DNA of 51,584 nucleotides from an uncultured Lachnospiraceae bacterium (lineage in GTDB: Bacteria; Bacillota; Clostridia; Lachnospirales; Lachnospiraceae). The notes beneath the pieces were generated by a model, which was given only the letters and a program-made list of their open reading frames with translations, made no database searches and had not been told where the DNA came from. Shown here piece by piece: positions 8,303 through 16,786 of this stretch. The stretch's first letter is position 1. Each line of letters opens with the position of its first letter. The DNA is taken from the NCBI GenBank assembly GCA_910589105.1, contig CAJUST010000003.1, positions 145,205 to 196,788 on the forward strand. Direction: 5' to 3'. The position numbers and the translations under genes are program-made.

Positions 8303-9754
8303 ATGAAAAAAATACTTTTTGCAGCATCGGAATGTGTTCCATTTATTAAAACAGGCGGATTGGCAGACGTGTGCGGCGCGCTGCCAAAGGAGTTTTCCAA
8401 AGATGAGTGGGACGTCAGGGTCGCGCTTCCGAATTATAGCTGTATACCGGAACACTTTAGGAGCCAGTTTGAATATGTGACGCATTTTTATATGAATGCC
8501 GGAAGCTATATCCAGAACAAATATGTCGGGGTGTTGAAATATGAATTAGACGGCATTACATATTATTTTATTGATAATGAAGAATATTTCAACTGTTTCC
8601 AGCCATATGGGAATATCCGTTATGATATTGAAAAGTTCTGTTTCTTTGATAAAGCAGTTCTTTCCATGCTGCCGCTTATTAATTTCCGTCCGGATTTAAT
8701 TCATTGCCACGACTGGGAGACGGGATTTATTCCGGTGTATCTGAAAAATGAATTTAGCGCAGACGGGTTTTTCTGGGGCATTAAAACAATTATGACAATC
8801 CATAACTTAAAATTCCAAGGCGTTTGGGACATTCAGACCATGCGTGGGCTGACAGGTTTTGCAAACGGGCTCTTTGCGCCGGATAAGTTGGAATACAAAA
8901 AGGATGCAAATATGCTAAAGGGCGGGCTTGTGTACGCCGATTACATCACAACTGTCAGCGATTCTTATGCCAACGAAATCCAGACAAGGGAATATGGGGA
9001 AGGGCTTGACGGATTGCTTTCCGCCCGTCATTTTGATATGCAGGGCATCGTAAACGGCATAGATTATGATGTATATAATCCGGCCACGGATTCCCAGATT
9101 TATAATAATTACGATAAGAGCAACTGGCGGCAGAAAAAGGCGCAGAATAAACTGCGGATTCAGCAGGATTTAGGCCTTGCCGTAGATAAAAAGAAATATC
9201 TTATCGGTTTGATTTCCCGTCTGACAGATCAGAAAGGCTTAGATTTAATTAACTACATGATGGATTATATTGCGGACGAATTTACACAGCTTGTTGTCAT
9301 TGGGACAGGAGATGTGCGTTATGAAAATATGTTCCGCCATTACGCATGGAAGTATCCGGACCGTATTTCTGCGAATATCTGTTATTCAGACGACTTAGCG
9401 CACAAATTATATGCGGCTGCCGACGCCTTTTTAATGCCGTCCCGTTTTGAGCCATGCGGTTTGACACAGTTGATTTCCTTCCGTTACGGCACAGTTCCGA
9501 TTGTGCGGGAGACAGGCGGGCTGCGGGATACCGTACAGCCGTTTAACGAATATGACGACACAGGGGAAGGGTTCTCCTTTACGAATTATAATGCAGATGA
9601 AATGTTAGGCATTATCAATTACTCAAAGCATATTTATTTCGACCGGAAACGTCAATGGAATAAGATGGTGGACAGAGGAATGTCAAAAGATTATTCTTGG
9701 AAATCGTCAAAAGAGCGGTATCAGGGGCTTTATAATTATTTGCTTGGATATTAA
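8303..9754 (+). CDS. glgA: Glycogen synthase (ADP-glucose type)
   Basis: GlgA (GT5) extends alpha-1,4-glucan from ADP-glucose. The 483-residue protein starts with the classical KKILFAASECVPFIKTGGLAD, where the KTGGL loop binds the nucleotide sugar. It continues with IHCHDWETGF near residue 133, MTIHNLKFQG near residue 165, and the C-terminal catalytic region with PSRFEPCGLTQL and VRETGGLRDTV near residues 378-415. AAGGAGG lies before the ATG. No other glycogen genes (glgB, glgC, glgP) are in the window, so the pathway must be completed elsewhere. A terminator follows within 30 bases. Confidence 0.95.
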   Translation: MKKILFAASECVPFIKTGGLADVCGALPKEFSKDEWDVRVALPNYSCIPEHFRSQFEYVTHFYMNAGSYIQNKYVGVLKYELDGITYYFIDNEEYFNCFQPYGNIRYDIEKFCFFDKAVLSMLPLINFRPDLIHCHDWETGFIPVYLKNEFSADGFFWGIKTIMTIHNLKFQGVWDIQTMRGLTGFANGLFAPDKLEYKKDANMLKGGLVYADYITTVSDSYANEIQTREYGEGLDGLLSARHFDMQGIVNGIDYDVYNPATDSQIYNNYDKSNWRQKKAQNKLRIQQDLGLAVDKKKYLIGLISRLTDQKGLDLINYMMDYIADEFTQLVVIGTGDVRYENMFRHYAWKYPDRISANICYSDDLAHKLYAAADAFLMPSRFEPCGLTQLISFRYGTVPIVRETGGLRDTVQPFNEYDDTGEGFSFTNYNADEMLGIINYSKHIYFDRKRQWNKMVDRGMSKDYSWKSSKERYQGLYNYLLGY

Positions 9755-9782
9755 AAAAAATATTGCGTATACTAAACAAAAA

Positions 9783-9808
9783 GGAGGGTCATGCGACCCT
9801 CTGTTTTT
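9783..9808 (+). terminator. Rho-independent terminator after glgA
   Basis: An 8-bp stem (GGAGGGTC pairing with GACCCTCT), a 4-base loop and a TTTTT run lie in the gap between glgA and the ClpP-like gene. The GGAGGG inside it mimics a Shine-Dalgarno but is better explained as the stem. This also argues against a start for the next gene at 9763. Confidence 0.75.
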
Positions 9809-9819
9809 GTGAGGTAAAT

Positions 9820-10509
9820 ATGGAAGAAACGAAAAACGAAACAAATCAGGAAACAAATATGGACAGCATCAAAGAATATGGGCAGGCAGTGTTGTCGAAC
9901 CAAGATTCCGATCATCAGATTCATCTGTTAAATATTATCGGTGAGATTGAAGGGCATGAATGCCTGCCGTCCACGACAAAGACGACGAAGTATGAACATG
10001 TGCTTCCCCAGCTTGCAGTCATAGAGGACAGTGACAAAATCGACGGGATTCTTTTAATGCTCAATACCGTGGGAGGGGACGTTGAAAGCGGGCTTGCCAT
10101 TGCGGAAATGGTAGCTTCCGTAAATAAGCCGTCAGTTTCCCTTGTGCTTGGCGGCTCCCATTCCATCGGCGTGCCGCTTGCGGTGTCAACAGATTATTCC
10201 TTTATTGTGCCAAGCGGCACAATGGTGATCCATCCGGTCCGTATGAGCGGCACCGTGATAGGGGCAAAACAGACGTATGACTACTTTAAACAGATGCAGG
10301 ACCGTATTCTTCGGTTTATTGAAAGCCATTCAAAAGCAAAGCAGAACCGGTTAGAAGAACTCATGATGAATACGGACATGATGTCAAAAGACTTAGGGAC
10401 GATCCTTGTGGGAGAGGATGCAGTGAAAGAAGGCTTAATTAATGAAGTCGGCGGAATCCATGATGCGGTCAGCAAATTGCATCAGTTAATTGAGGATAAG
10501 AAAAAATAA
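9820..10509 (+). CDS. TepA/ClpP-like serine peptidase
   Basis: A 229-residue ClpP-fold protein of the type found downstream of, or near, ftsK in Firmicutes (TepA, YmfB; translocation-enhancing protein). The hydrophobic core LLMLNTVGGDVESGLAIAE near residue 70 is the oxyanion region. The putative nucleophile serine lies in GGSHSIGVPLA near residue 112, the histidine in MVIHPVR near residue 138, and an aspartate in the TDMMSKDLGTI segment near residue 190. It therefore appears catalytically intact. The first 20 residues are rich in Glu, Asn and Thr and probably disordered. The start at 9820 is chosen because GAGGT lies directly before it. It is bounded by a terminator on each side; ftsK follows two genes later. 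Confidence 0.85.
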   Translation: MEETKNETNQETNMDSIKEYGQAVLSNQDSDHQIHLLNIIGEIEGHECLPSTTKTTKYEHVLPQLAVIEDSDKIDGILLMLNTVGGDVESGLAIAEMVASVNKPSVSLVLGGSHSIGVPLAVSTDYSFIVPSGTMVIHPVRMSGTVIGAKQTYDYFKQMQDRILRFIESHSKAKQNRLEELMMNTDMMSKDLGTILVGEDAVKEGLINEVGGIHDAVSKLHQLIEDKKK

Positions 10510-10519
10510 ATCATAGAGT

Positions 10520-10600
10520 AAAAAACCATATTTTAAAGAAGAACGTTATGCTCTTTGCGTCGTTGGCATAAGGGAGCGTCTGAATAAAATATGGTTTTTT
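10520..10600 (+). terminator. Long hairpin with perfect 16-bp arms, probable bidirectional terminator
   Basis: AAAAAACCATATTTTA at 10520-10535 is perfectly complementary to the bases at 10585-10600, which end in six Ts. The 49-base interior contains a second, weaker complementarity (GTTATG with CATAA). It ends the ClpP-like transcript and precedes the uppP promoter by 5 bases. The arm is unusually AT-rich and the loop unusually long for an ordinary terminator. Confidence 0.6.
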
Positions 10601-10604
10601 CATA

Positions 10605-10633
10605 ATGACAATTCCCCTAAAATATGGTAGACT
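10605..10633 (+). promoter_or_regulatory. Probable promoter of the uppP operon
   Basis: ATGACA at 10605-10610 and TAGACT at 10628-10633 are separated by 17 bases. They lie 42 bases before the uppP start and directly after the upstream hairpin. Confidence 0.55.
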
Positions 10634-10674
10634 ACAAAAGAATAAGTTTAGACATCTACGAATGGGAGGCAGAT

Positions 10675-11553
10675 ATGTCATTACTAAAAGCAATTATCAT
10701 GGGAGTGATACAGGGATTAACGGAGTTTTTGCCTGTCAGCAGTTCGGGGCATTTGGCGTTGTTTAAAATCTTGTTTGATGTTGAGACGGATACAGGAATG
10801 TTGTTTGACGTGCTGCTGCATGTCGGCACTTTGATTGCAATATTTGCGGCATTTTATAAAGATATATTCCGTATGATAAAAGAAGGGTTTGCCATTATTG
10901 GGGACTTTTTCCGGAATGTGGGGATATTTGCAGGCAATTTATTTCAGGGGAAAGATGAGCCGTATCATTTGATTGTGTCAAACAGTTACCGGAAATTTGT
11001 CATGCTGGTGATTGTCTCTACAATCCCGACAGGCATAATTGGTTTTGTCGGGGCGAATGTCGTAGAAGCGGCGGCGGGGATATTAATTGTTCCGGGCTGC
11101 TGCCTTGTGCTGACTTCAGTGTTGTTATTTTTGTCTGACCGCATTGCAGACGGCGCGAAAACGCCGAAAACCATTACATATTCAAATGCGTTTTTTATTG
11201 GGATTTGTCAGGGATTTGCGACGCTGCCGGGATTGTCACGGTCAGGCACGACAATTACGGCTTGTCTTTTAAGTAAATTCAAACGCAGTTTTGCAGTTCG
11301 TTATTCGTTTATTATGTCGATTCCGGCAGTGCTTGGGGCGCTGGTATTGGAACTTACGGATTTATCCGGCGTTCAGGTGACGCCGGCTGAAATCGGCTAC
11401 TATGCGGCGGGCGTAGTATGTTCAGCAGTTGTCGGATACATTGCGATAAAAACAATGCTTGTCGTGGTAAAGAAAAAGAAATTTACATTTTTTGCAGTTT
11501 ACTGTCTGGCCGTAGGGTTAATTTCTATCGTCGGATATTTTTATGCAGCATAA
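10675..11553 (+). CDS. uppP: Undecaprenyl-diphosphatase (BacA/UppP)
   Basis: This integral membrane phosphatase recycles undecaprenyl diphosphate to the monophosphate carrier used for peptidoglycan and polysaccharide export. The 292-residue protein carries both signature repeats: GVIQGLTEFLPVSSSGHL near residue 10 and GICQGFATLPGLSRSGTT near residue 175, which build the active site at the membrane face. About seven to eight hydrophobic helices are visible. The start at 10675 follows GGGAGG; an in-frame start at 10624 would overlap the promoter. It heads a run of codirectional genes with ftsK. Its product is the lipid carrier needed by the initiating sugar transferase at 21.7 kb. Confidence 0.95.
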   Translation: MSLLKAIIMGVIQGLTEFLPVSSSGHLALFKILFDVETDTGMLFDVLLHVGTLIAIFAAFYKDIFRMIKEGFAIIGDFFRNVGIFAGNLFQGKDEPYHLIVSNSYRKFVMLVIVSTIPTGIIGFVGANVVEAAAGILIVPGCCLVLTSVLLFLSDRIADGAKTPKTITYSNAFFIGICQGFATLPGLSRSGTTITACLLSKFKRSFAVRYSFIMSIPAVLGALVLELTDLSGVQVTPAEIGYYAAGVVCSAVVGYIAIKTMLVVVKKKKFTFFAVYCLAVGLISIVGYFYAA

Positions 11554-11565
11554 TATGGAGGATAT

Positions 11566-14217
11566 ATGGCAACAAAAAGAAAGACTGCTGCTGCAAAAAG
11601 CAGGTCGAAACATACGGCGGGTGTAAAAGCCCGAAGGAAAAAAGCAAAAGGGCTTGCGTTTGAAAATGAAATCCTGCTTTGGGCATTGCTTGCAGTGTCA
11701 ATTTTGCTGTTTGTCAGCAATTTTGGGATTGGAGGCAAAGTAGGGAATGCGGCAAGTATGTTGATTTTCGGGTTGTTTGGAATGATGGCGTATGTATTTC
11801 CAGTTCTTTTGTTTTTGGGCTCTTGCTTTTTGATTTCCAATAAGCGGAACCATTTTGCGATTTTTAAATTAATTGCGTGCATTTTATTATTTTGCGCTCT
11901 TTGTATGTTTTTACAGCTTTTAATTCAAGACACTGATTTGCCGTCATCGGAACTGATTGCGCAGGCGTACCGGTATTCTTCTTTGTCGAAGATGGGCGGC
12001 GGGGGAGTTGGCGGTATTTTCGTCTGGCTGTGCGTGCCGAATTTTGGGACATTTGGCTCTTTTGTGATTGACTTGGCTGTGATGATTATTTCACTTGTGC
12101 TGATTACGGAACGTTCTATATTCCGTGGCATGAAACGCGGCGGGCAAAGGGTATATGAATCTGCAAGGAAAGACGTGATCCGCTATCATGACAACCAACA
12201 GCGCAGGGAGGAGAAGCGGAAACTGCGCCGTTTAGAAAAAAAGGTCTCCGGCGTTGCGGCTGATACCAGCATTTCAAGCGGGAAACGGACGGCGGGTGAC
12301 GAGATTACGGAGATGAAGCCGAAGCGGGAGGCGAAAGAGGAGCTTCCAAAAGTAAAAAAGAAGGAACAAATTCCAGTGGATTTTGTGAAAGAGGAGCCCG
12401 CAGAGGAGATTCCGCTGCCTGAGATTTTTATAGAGCCAGCGCAGCCGGAAGATGAAACCAAAAAGCAGGATGCATATGAAGACGACAGGGCGTTGGAACA
12501 GATGCTAGGGGACATTAGCAGTATGATGGAGCCTCCTCCCTTTGAGGCGGATTTGAAGGAGCCGGACGTCTCGATGGAAGAAATCTTCTATCAGGAAGAA
12601 AACGCGGGCGCACAGGCGCAGAAACCGCAAAATACGAAAAAAGCGGCAAAGGAGAAAAAGGCGGAACAGATTACGGAAGCGGAGAAAAAAGAGATGGCGG
12701 CCGAAATGGACGCCGCAATGGAACAAACCCAGCCGAAACAATATGTGTTCCCGTCTGTAAAACTGTTAAAAGAGGGCAGTAAAAAGGCGATGGGGGATTC
12801 GAAACAGCATTTAATGGCGACTGCGAACAAGTTACAGCAGACATTGAAGAATTTTGGCGTAAATGTAACGATTACAAATGTCAGCAGCGGGCCGTCGGTC
12901 ACACGGTATGAAATCCAGCCGGAAATGGGCGTAAAAGTCAGCAAAATCGTCAATCTTACAGATGACATTAAGCTGAATCTGGCGGCGGCTGATATCCGAA
13001 TGGAAGCGCCGATTCCGGGAAAAGCCGCGATTGGCATAGAAATCCCGAATAAAGAGAATGTGACGGTGATGTTCCGGGATTTGATTGAATCGAAAGAGTT
13101 TCAGGAGAATGAATCGAACATTGCTTTTGCGGCAGGAAAAGACATTGGCGGACAGGTGGTTGTGACGGATATTGCGAAAATGCCGCATTTACTGATTGCA
13201 GGCGCGACAGGTTCCGGTAAGTCTGTCTGCATCAATACAATTATTATGAGTATTTTATATAAAGCGCGTCCTGAAGACGTAAAGCTGATTATGGTAGATC
13301 CAAAGGTAGTGGAATTAAGCGTGTATAATGGGATTCCGCATTTAATGATTCCGGTCGTCACCGATCCGAAAAAAGCGGCGGGCGCATTGAACTGGGCTGT
13401 TGCAGAGATGGACGATCGATACCGGAAGTTTGCCGAATATGGCGTCCGTGATTTGAAAGGGTATAATGCGAAAGTGTCGTCCATGCCGGACATGGAAGGC
13501 CAAGAAAATCTTTCGCCGCTTCCGCAGATTGTAATTATCGTAGATGAGCTTGCAGATTTAATGATGGTGGCTTCCCATGAAGTGGAAGCGTCTATCTGCC
13601 GGTTAGCGCAGCTTGCGCGGGCGGCGGGACTGCATTTGATTATTGCAACGCAAAGGCCGTCCGTCAATGTCATTACAGGGCTGATTAAAGCGAATATGCC
13701 TTCAAGAATTGCTTTTGCCGTGACAAGCGGCGTGGATTCTAGGACAATTTTAGATATGGTCGGCGCGGAAAAGCTTTTGGGAAAAGGGGATATGCTGTTT
13801 TTCCCGCAGAATTACCAAAAACCGCTCCGTGTCCAAGGCGCATTTGTTTCGGATAAAGAAGTGTCAGATGTGGTAAGCTTTTTAAAGAATGAAAATGGCG
13901 ATGCGCAGTACAATGCGAAAGTTCAGGAGAAAATGGAACAGTCGGAAAATATTACGGCCTCCATTTCAGACGGATCTTCCTCCTCGGACAGCAGAGATGC
14001 GCTGTTTGCAGAAGTTGGGAAATTTTTAGTGGAAAGTGAAAAAGGCTCCATCGGTTCCATTCAGCGGAAATTTAAAGTCGGCTTTAACCGCGCCGCCCGC
14101 ATTATGGATCAGTTGGCGGAAGCCGGGCTGGTGGGTCCGGAAGAAGGCACGAAAGCCAGAAAGATCCTTATGACGATAGAGGAGTTTGAACAATACTTAC
14201 AGGAGGTTAAAGCATGA
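11566..14217 (+). CDS. ftsK: DNA translocase FtsK/SpoIIIE
   Basis: This septal ATP-driven pump moves chromosomal DNA during division or sporulation. The 883-residue protein has a basic N-terminus, about four membrane helices in residues 35-190, then a long charged linker rich in Glu and Lys (residues 205-400). The motor follows, with alpha/beta parts from about residue 410: Walker A in AGATGSGKSVC near residue 547 and Walker B in VIIVDELADLMM near residue 655. The C-terminal winged-helix gamma domain (SIGSIQRKFKVGFNRAARIM) reads the polar orienting sequence. RBS GGAGG precedes the ATG. Its stop overlaps the fhs start (ATGA), which implies translational coupling. Sequence alone does not say whether the vegetative or sporulation role applies. 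Confidence 0.95.
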   Translation: MATKRKTAAAKSRSKHTAGVKARRKKAKGLAFENEILLWALLAVSILLFVSNFGIGGKVGNAASMLIFGLFGMMAYVFPVLLFLGSCFLISNKRNHFAIFKLIACILLFCALCMFLQLLIQDTDLPSSELIAQAYRYSSLSKMGGGGVGGIFVWLCVPNFGTFGSFVIDLAVMIISLVLITERSIFRGMKRGGQRVYESARKDVIRYHDNQQRREEKRKLRRLEKKVSGVAADTSISSGKRTAGDEITEMKPKREAKEELPKVKKKEQIPVDFVKEEPAEEIPLPEIFIEPAQPEDETKKQDAYEDDRALEQMLGDISSMMEPPPFEADLKEPDVSMEEIFYQEENAGAQAQKPQNTKKAAKEKKAEQITEAEKKEMAAEMDAAMEQTQPKQYVFPSVKLLKEGSKKAMGDSKQHLMATANKLQQTLKNFGVNVTITNVSSGPSVTRYEIQPEMGVKVSKIVNLTDDIKLNLAAADIRMEAPIPGKAAIGIEIPNKENVTVMFRDLIESKEFQENESNIAFAAGKDIGGQVVVTDIAKMPHLLIAGATGSGKSVCINTIIMSILYKARPEDVKLIMVDPKVVELSVYNGIPHLMIPVVTDPKKAAGALNWAVAEMDDRYRKFAEYGVRDLKGYNAKVSSMPDMEGQENLSPLPQIVIIVDELADLMMVASHEVEASICRLAQLARAAGLHLIIATQRPSVNVITGLIKANMPSRIAFAVTSGVDSRTILDMVGAEKLLGKGDMLFFPQNYQKPLRVQGAFVSDKEVSDVVSFLKNENGDAQYNAKVQEKMEQSENITASISDGSSSSDSRDALFAEVGKFLVESEKGSIGSIQRKFKVGFNRAARIMDQLAEAGLVGPEEGTKARKILMTIEEFEQYLQEVKA

Positions 14218-15884
14218 AAACAGATATAGAAATTGCGCAAAAAGCGCATCTGCGTCCGATTGCAGAGGTGGCGGAGAGCCTGTCTATTCCTGCGGACGAT
14301 TTGGAATTATATGGAAAATATAAAGCGAAGCTTTCTGACAGTTTGATGAAGAAGATAGAACATAATCCAGACGGGAAGCTGATATTAGTGACTGCAATTA
14401 ATCCGACGCCTGCCGGAGAAGGCAAGACGACGACAAGCATAGGGCTTGGGCAGGCATTCGGCCTGTTAGGGAAAAAAGCGGTTCTTGCGCTGCGTGAGCC
14501 GTCGCTTGGCCCCTGCTTTGGCATAAAAGGCGGAGCGGCGGGGGGCGGATATGCTCAGGTTGTCCCGATGGAAGACTTAAACCTGCATTTTACAGGGGAT
14601 TTCCATGCAATTACTGCGGCAAATAACCTTTTAGCGGCATTATTGGATAATCATATCCAACAGGGGAACGCCCTTCAAATCGACCCAAGGCAGATTGTCT
14701 GGAAACGCTGTATGGACATGAATGACCGCGCGCTTCGGAATATTGTCATAGGGCTTGGAAGTAAGATGGACGGAATGGTGAGGGAAGATCATTTTATTAT
14801 AACGGTGGCTTCTGAAATCATGGCGGTTCTTTGTTTGGCTGATGACATGAAAGACTTAAAAGAGAGGCTTTCTAATATTATTGTGGCGTATACATTTGAC
14901 GGAAACCCTGTGACGGCGGCGGATTTAAAGGCGGCGGGGGCGATGGCGGCGCTTCTTAAGGATGCGATGAAGCCAAACCTGATCCAGACATTAGAACATA
15001 CGCCCGCAATCATCCATGGAGGGCCTTTTGCAAATATTGCGCATGGATGCAACAGCATACGGGCGACAAAAACTGGCTTAAAGCTGGCGGATTATGTAGT
15101 GACGGAAGCGGGATTTGGCGCGGATTTGGGCGCGGAGAAATTTTTTGACGTCAAGTGCCGTAAAGCGGGCCTGCATCCGGATTGCGTGGTATTGGTGGCT
15201 ACGGCGCGCGCCTTAAAATATAATGGCGGCGTGAAAAAAGAAGAACTTGCAAAAGAAAATTTACAGGCTTTAGAATCAGGAATAGCAAATTTAGAAAAGC
15301 ATATAGAAAACCTCAAAAAATACCATGTTCCGGTTGTTGTGGCATTAAATTCCTTTGTCACGGATACGGAAGCGGAAACGGGCTATGTGGAGCAATTTTG
15401 CAAAAAGCATGGCTGCGCGTTTGCCCTCTCAAAAGTTTGGGAACACGGCGGAAAAGGCGGCATTGAACTTGCAAAAGAAGTGTTAAGGACTTTGGAAGAA
15501 AAAGAAAGCCATTTTCAACCTCTTTATGCAGATGAAGCGCCGTTAAAAGAGAAGATTGAGACGGTGGCAAAAGAGATTTATGGCGCAGACGGCGTCACAT
15601 ACAGTCCCGCGGCAGAGCGGGAGTTAAAGCGGATTACGGATCTTGGCATGGGAAAATTTCCGGTTTGCATGGCGAAGACGCAGTATTCGCTGTCAGACGA
15701 CAAAGCAAAGCTCGGGCGGCCAAGCGGCTTTACAGTGCATGTCAGAGAGGCATACGCATCTGCAGGGGCAGGGTTTGTGGTTGCGGCGCTGGGCGATATT
15801 ATGACGATGCCGGGGCTGCCGAAAACGCCGGCGGCAAATCAGATTGATGTGGATCACGCTGGGATCATAAGGGGCTTATTCTAA
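14214..15884 (+). CDS. fhs: Formate--tetrahydrofolate ligase
   Basis: Fhs makes 10-formyl-THF from formate, THF and ATP; it is the entry of the methyl branch of the acetyl-CoA pathway and a common route for purine C1 units in anaerobes. At 556 residues it has the family length. The nucleotide loop TPAGEGKTTTSIGLGQAF lies near residue 65, followed by the very conserved REPSLGPCFGIKGGAAGGGYAQ region near residue 93, which contains a G6 run in the DNA, and FHAITAANNLL near residue 130. It is coupled by a 4-base overlap to ftsK and followed by folD after 44 bases, a functional pair in folate C1 metabolism. No other Wood-Ljungdahl genes are in view. Confidence 0.97.
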   Translation: MKTDIEIAQKAHLRPIAEVAESLSIPADDLELYGKYKAKLSDSLMKKIEHNPDGKLILVTAINPTPAGEGKTTTSIGLGQAFGLLGKKAVLALREPSLGPCFGIKGGAAGGGYAQVVPMEDLNLHFTGDFHAITAANNLLAALLDNHIQQGNALQIDPRQIVWKRCMDMNDRALRNIVIGLGSKMDGMVREDHFIITVASEIMAVLCLADDMKDLKERLSNIIVAYTFDGNPVTAADLKAAGAMAALLKDAMKPNLIQTLEHTPAIIHGGPFANIAHGCNSIRATKTGLKLADYVVTEAGFGADLGAEKFFDVKCRKAGLHPDCVVLVATARALKYNGGVKKEELAKENLQALESGIANLEKHIENLKKYHVPVVVALNSFVTDTEAETGYVEQFCKKHGCAFALSKVWEHGGKGGIELAKEVLRTLEEKESHFQPLYADEAPLKEKIETVAKEIYGADGVTYSPAAERELKRITDLGMGKFPVCMAKTQYSLSDDKAKLGRPSGFTVHVREAYASAGAGFVVAALGDIMTMPGLPKTPAANQIDVDHAGIIRGLF

Positions 15885-15928
15885 AGGGAAATGGATTTTT
15901 GAAGAAGGGATAAAGGAGGAAATATAAA

Positions 15929-16768
15929 ATGGCGCAGTTGATAGACGGAAAGAAGATTTCTTCGGAGATAAAAGAGGAATTGAAAGCTAAAGTGGCGGAA
16001 TTAAAACAAAAGGGAATCGAAGGGACGCTTGCAGTTATTCAAGTGGGGAATGATCCAGCCTCCAGCGTTTATGTCAAAAATAAAAAGAGAGCTTGTGAAT
16101 ATATTGGGATACATTCAAAGTCGTTTGAATTGCCGGAAGAAACGACGCAAGAGGAACTGCTTCGTTTGATTTCCGATTTGAATGAGGACGGTTCAGTGAA
16201 TGGAATCTTGACGCAGCTTCCAGTTCCGGCGCATATTGATGAAAAGGAAATTATCAATGCAATTTCACCAAAGAAAGACGTAGATGGATTTCATACGCAG
16301 AACGTCGGGTCTTTGGCGGTTGGGCAGGAAGGGTTCGTTTCCTGTACGCCAGCGGGGATTATTGAGCTTTTGAAACGCTCAGATGTGGAAATTGATGGGA
16401 AACATTGCGTGATTGTGGGCAGAAGCAATATCGTAGGAAAGCCGATGGCTTTGCTTATGCTCCGCGAGAATGCAACGGTGACGGTGGCGCATTCCCATAC
16501 AAAGAATTTGCAGGAAATCTGCCGGACGGCAGACATTTTGATAGTCGCAGTAGGCAAAAGAGAATTGATAACGGGAGATTTTGTGAAAGAAGGCGCGGTT
16601 GTCATCGACGTGGGCATACACAGAGATGAGAATAAGAAACTTTTTGGAGATGTAAAATTTGAGGAAGTAAGCCAAAAAGCTTCTAAAATTACGCCGGTTC
16701 CGGGCGGCGTAGGGCCAATGACGATTGCGATGCTTATGAATAATTGTGTGGAAGCGATGGACAAATAG
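15929..16768 (+). CDS. folD: Bifunctional methylene-THF dehydrogenase / methenyl-THF cyclohydrolase
   Basis: FolD interconverts 5,10-methylene-, methenyl- and 10-formyl-THF and so connects directly to Fhs upstream. The 279-residue protein has the catalytic YVKNKKRACEYIGI segment (catalytic Tyr and Lys near residues 50-54), GILTQLPVPAHI near residue 95, the KDVDGFH motif near residue 120, the NAD(P)-binding GRSNIVGKPMALLML near residue 165, and PVPGGVGPMTIAML near the C-terminus. AAGGAGG sits at ideal spacing. It is in the uppP-ftsK-fhs-folD run, and the next gene starts within 18 bases. Confidence 0.97.
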   Translation: MAQLIDGKKISSEIKEELKAKVAELKQKGIEGTLAVIQVGNDPASSVYVKNKKRACEYIGIHSKSFELPEETTQEELLRLISDLNEDGSVNGILTQLPVPAHIDEKEIINAISPKKDVDGFHTQNVGSLAVGQEGFVSCTPAGIIELLKRSDVEIDGKHCVIVGRSNIVGKPMALLMLRENATVTVAHSHTKNLQEICRTADILIVAVGKRELITGDFVKEGAVVIDVGIHRDENKKLFGDVKFEEVSQKASKITPVPGGVGPMTIAMLMNNCVEAMDK

Positions 16769-16786
16769 AAGGTGAGCAGTCTTTGT

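Noticed and set aside
9763..9819. Upstream start for the ClpP-like gene at 9763
   Set aside because: This stretch forms the glgA terminator hairpin, and GAGGT before 9820 gives a better start and the family length.
12591..13673. Long reverse-strand open frames opposite ftsK (12591-13037, 13101-13673)
   Set aside because: They lie fully inside a well-supported ftsK gene, have no ribosome binding sites and their composition mirrors the sense strand; frame shadows.
14540..14545. G6 run in fhs as a phase-variation tract
   Set aside because: It encodes an invariant glycine-rich motif in an important enzyme, is short and in frame; background level.
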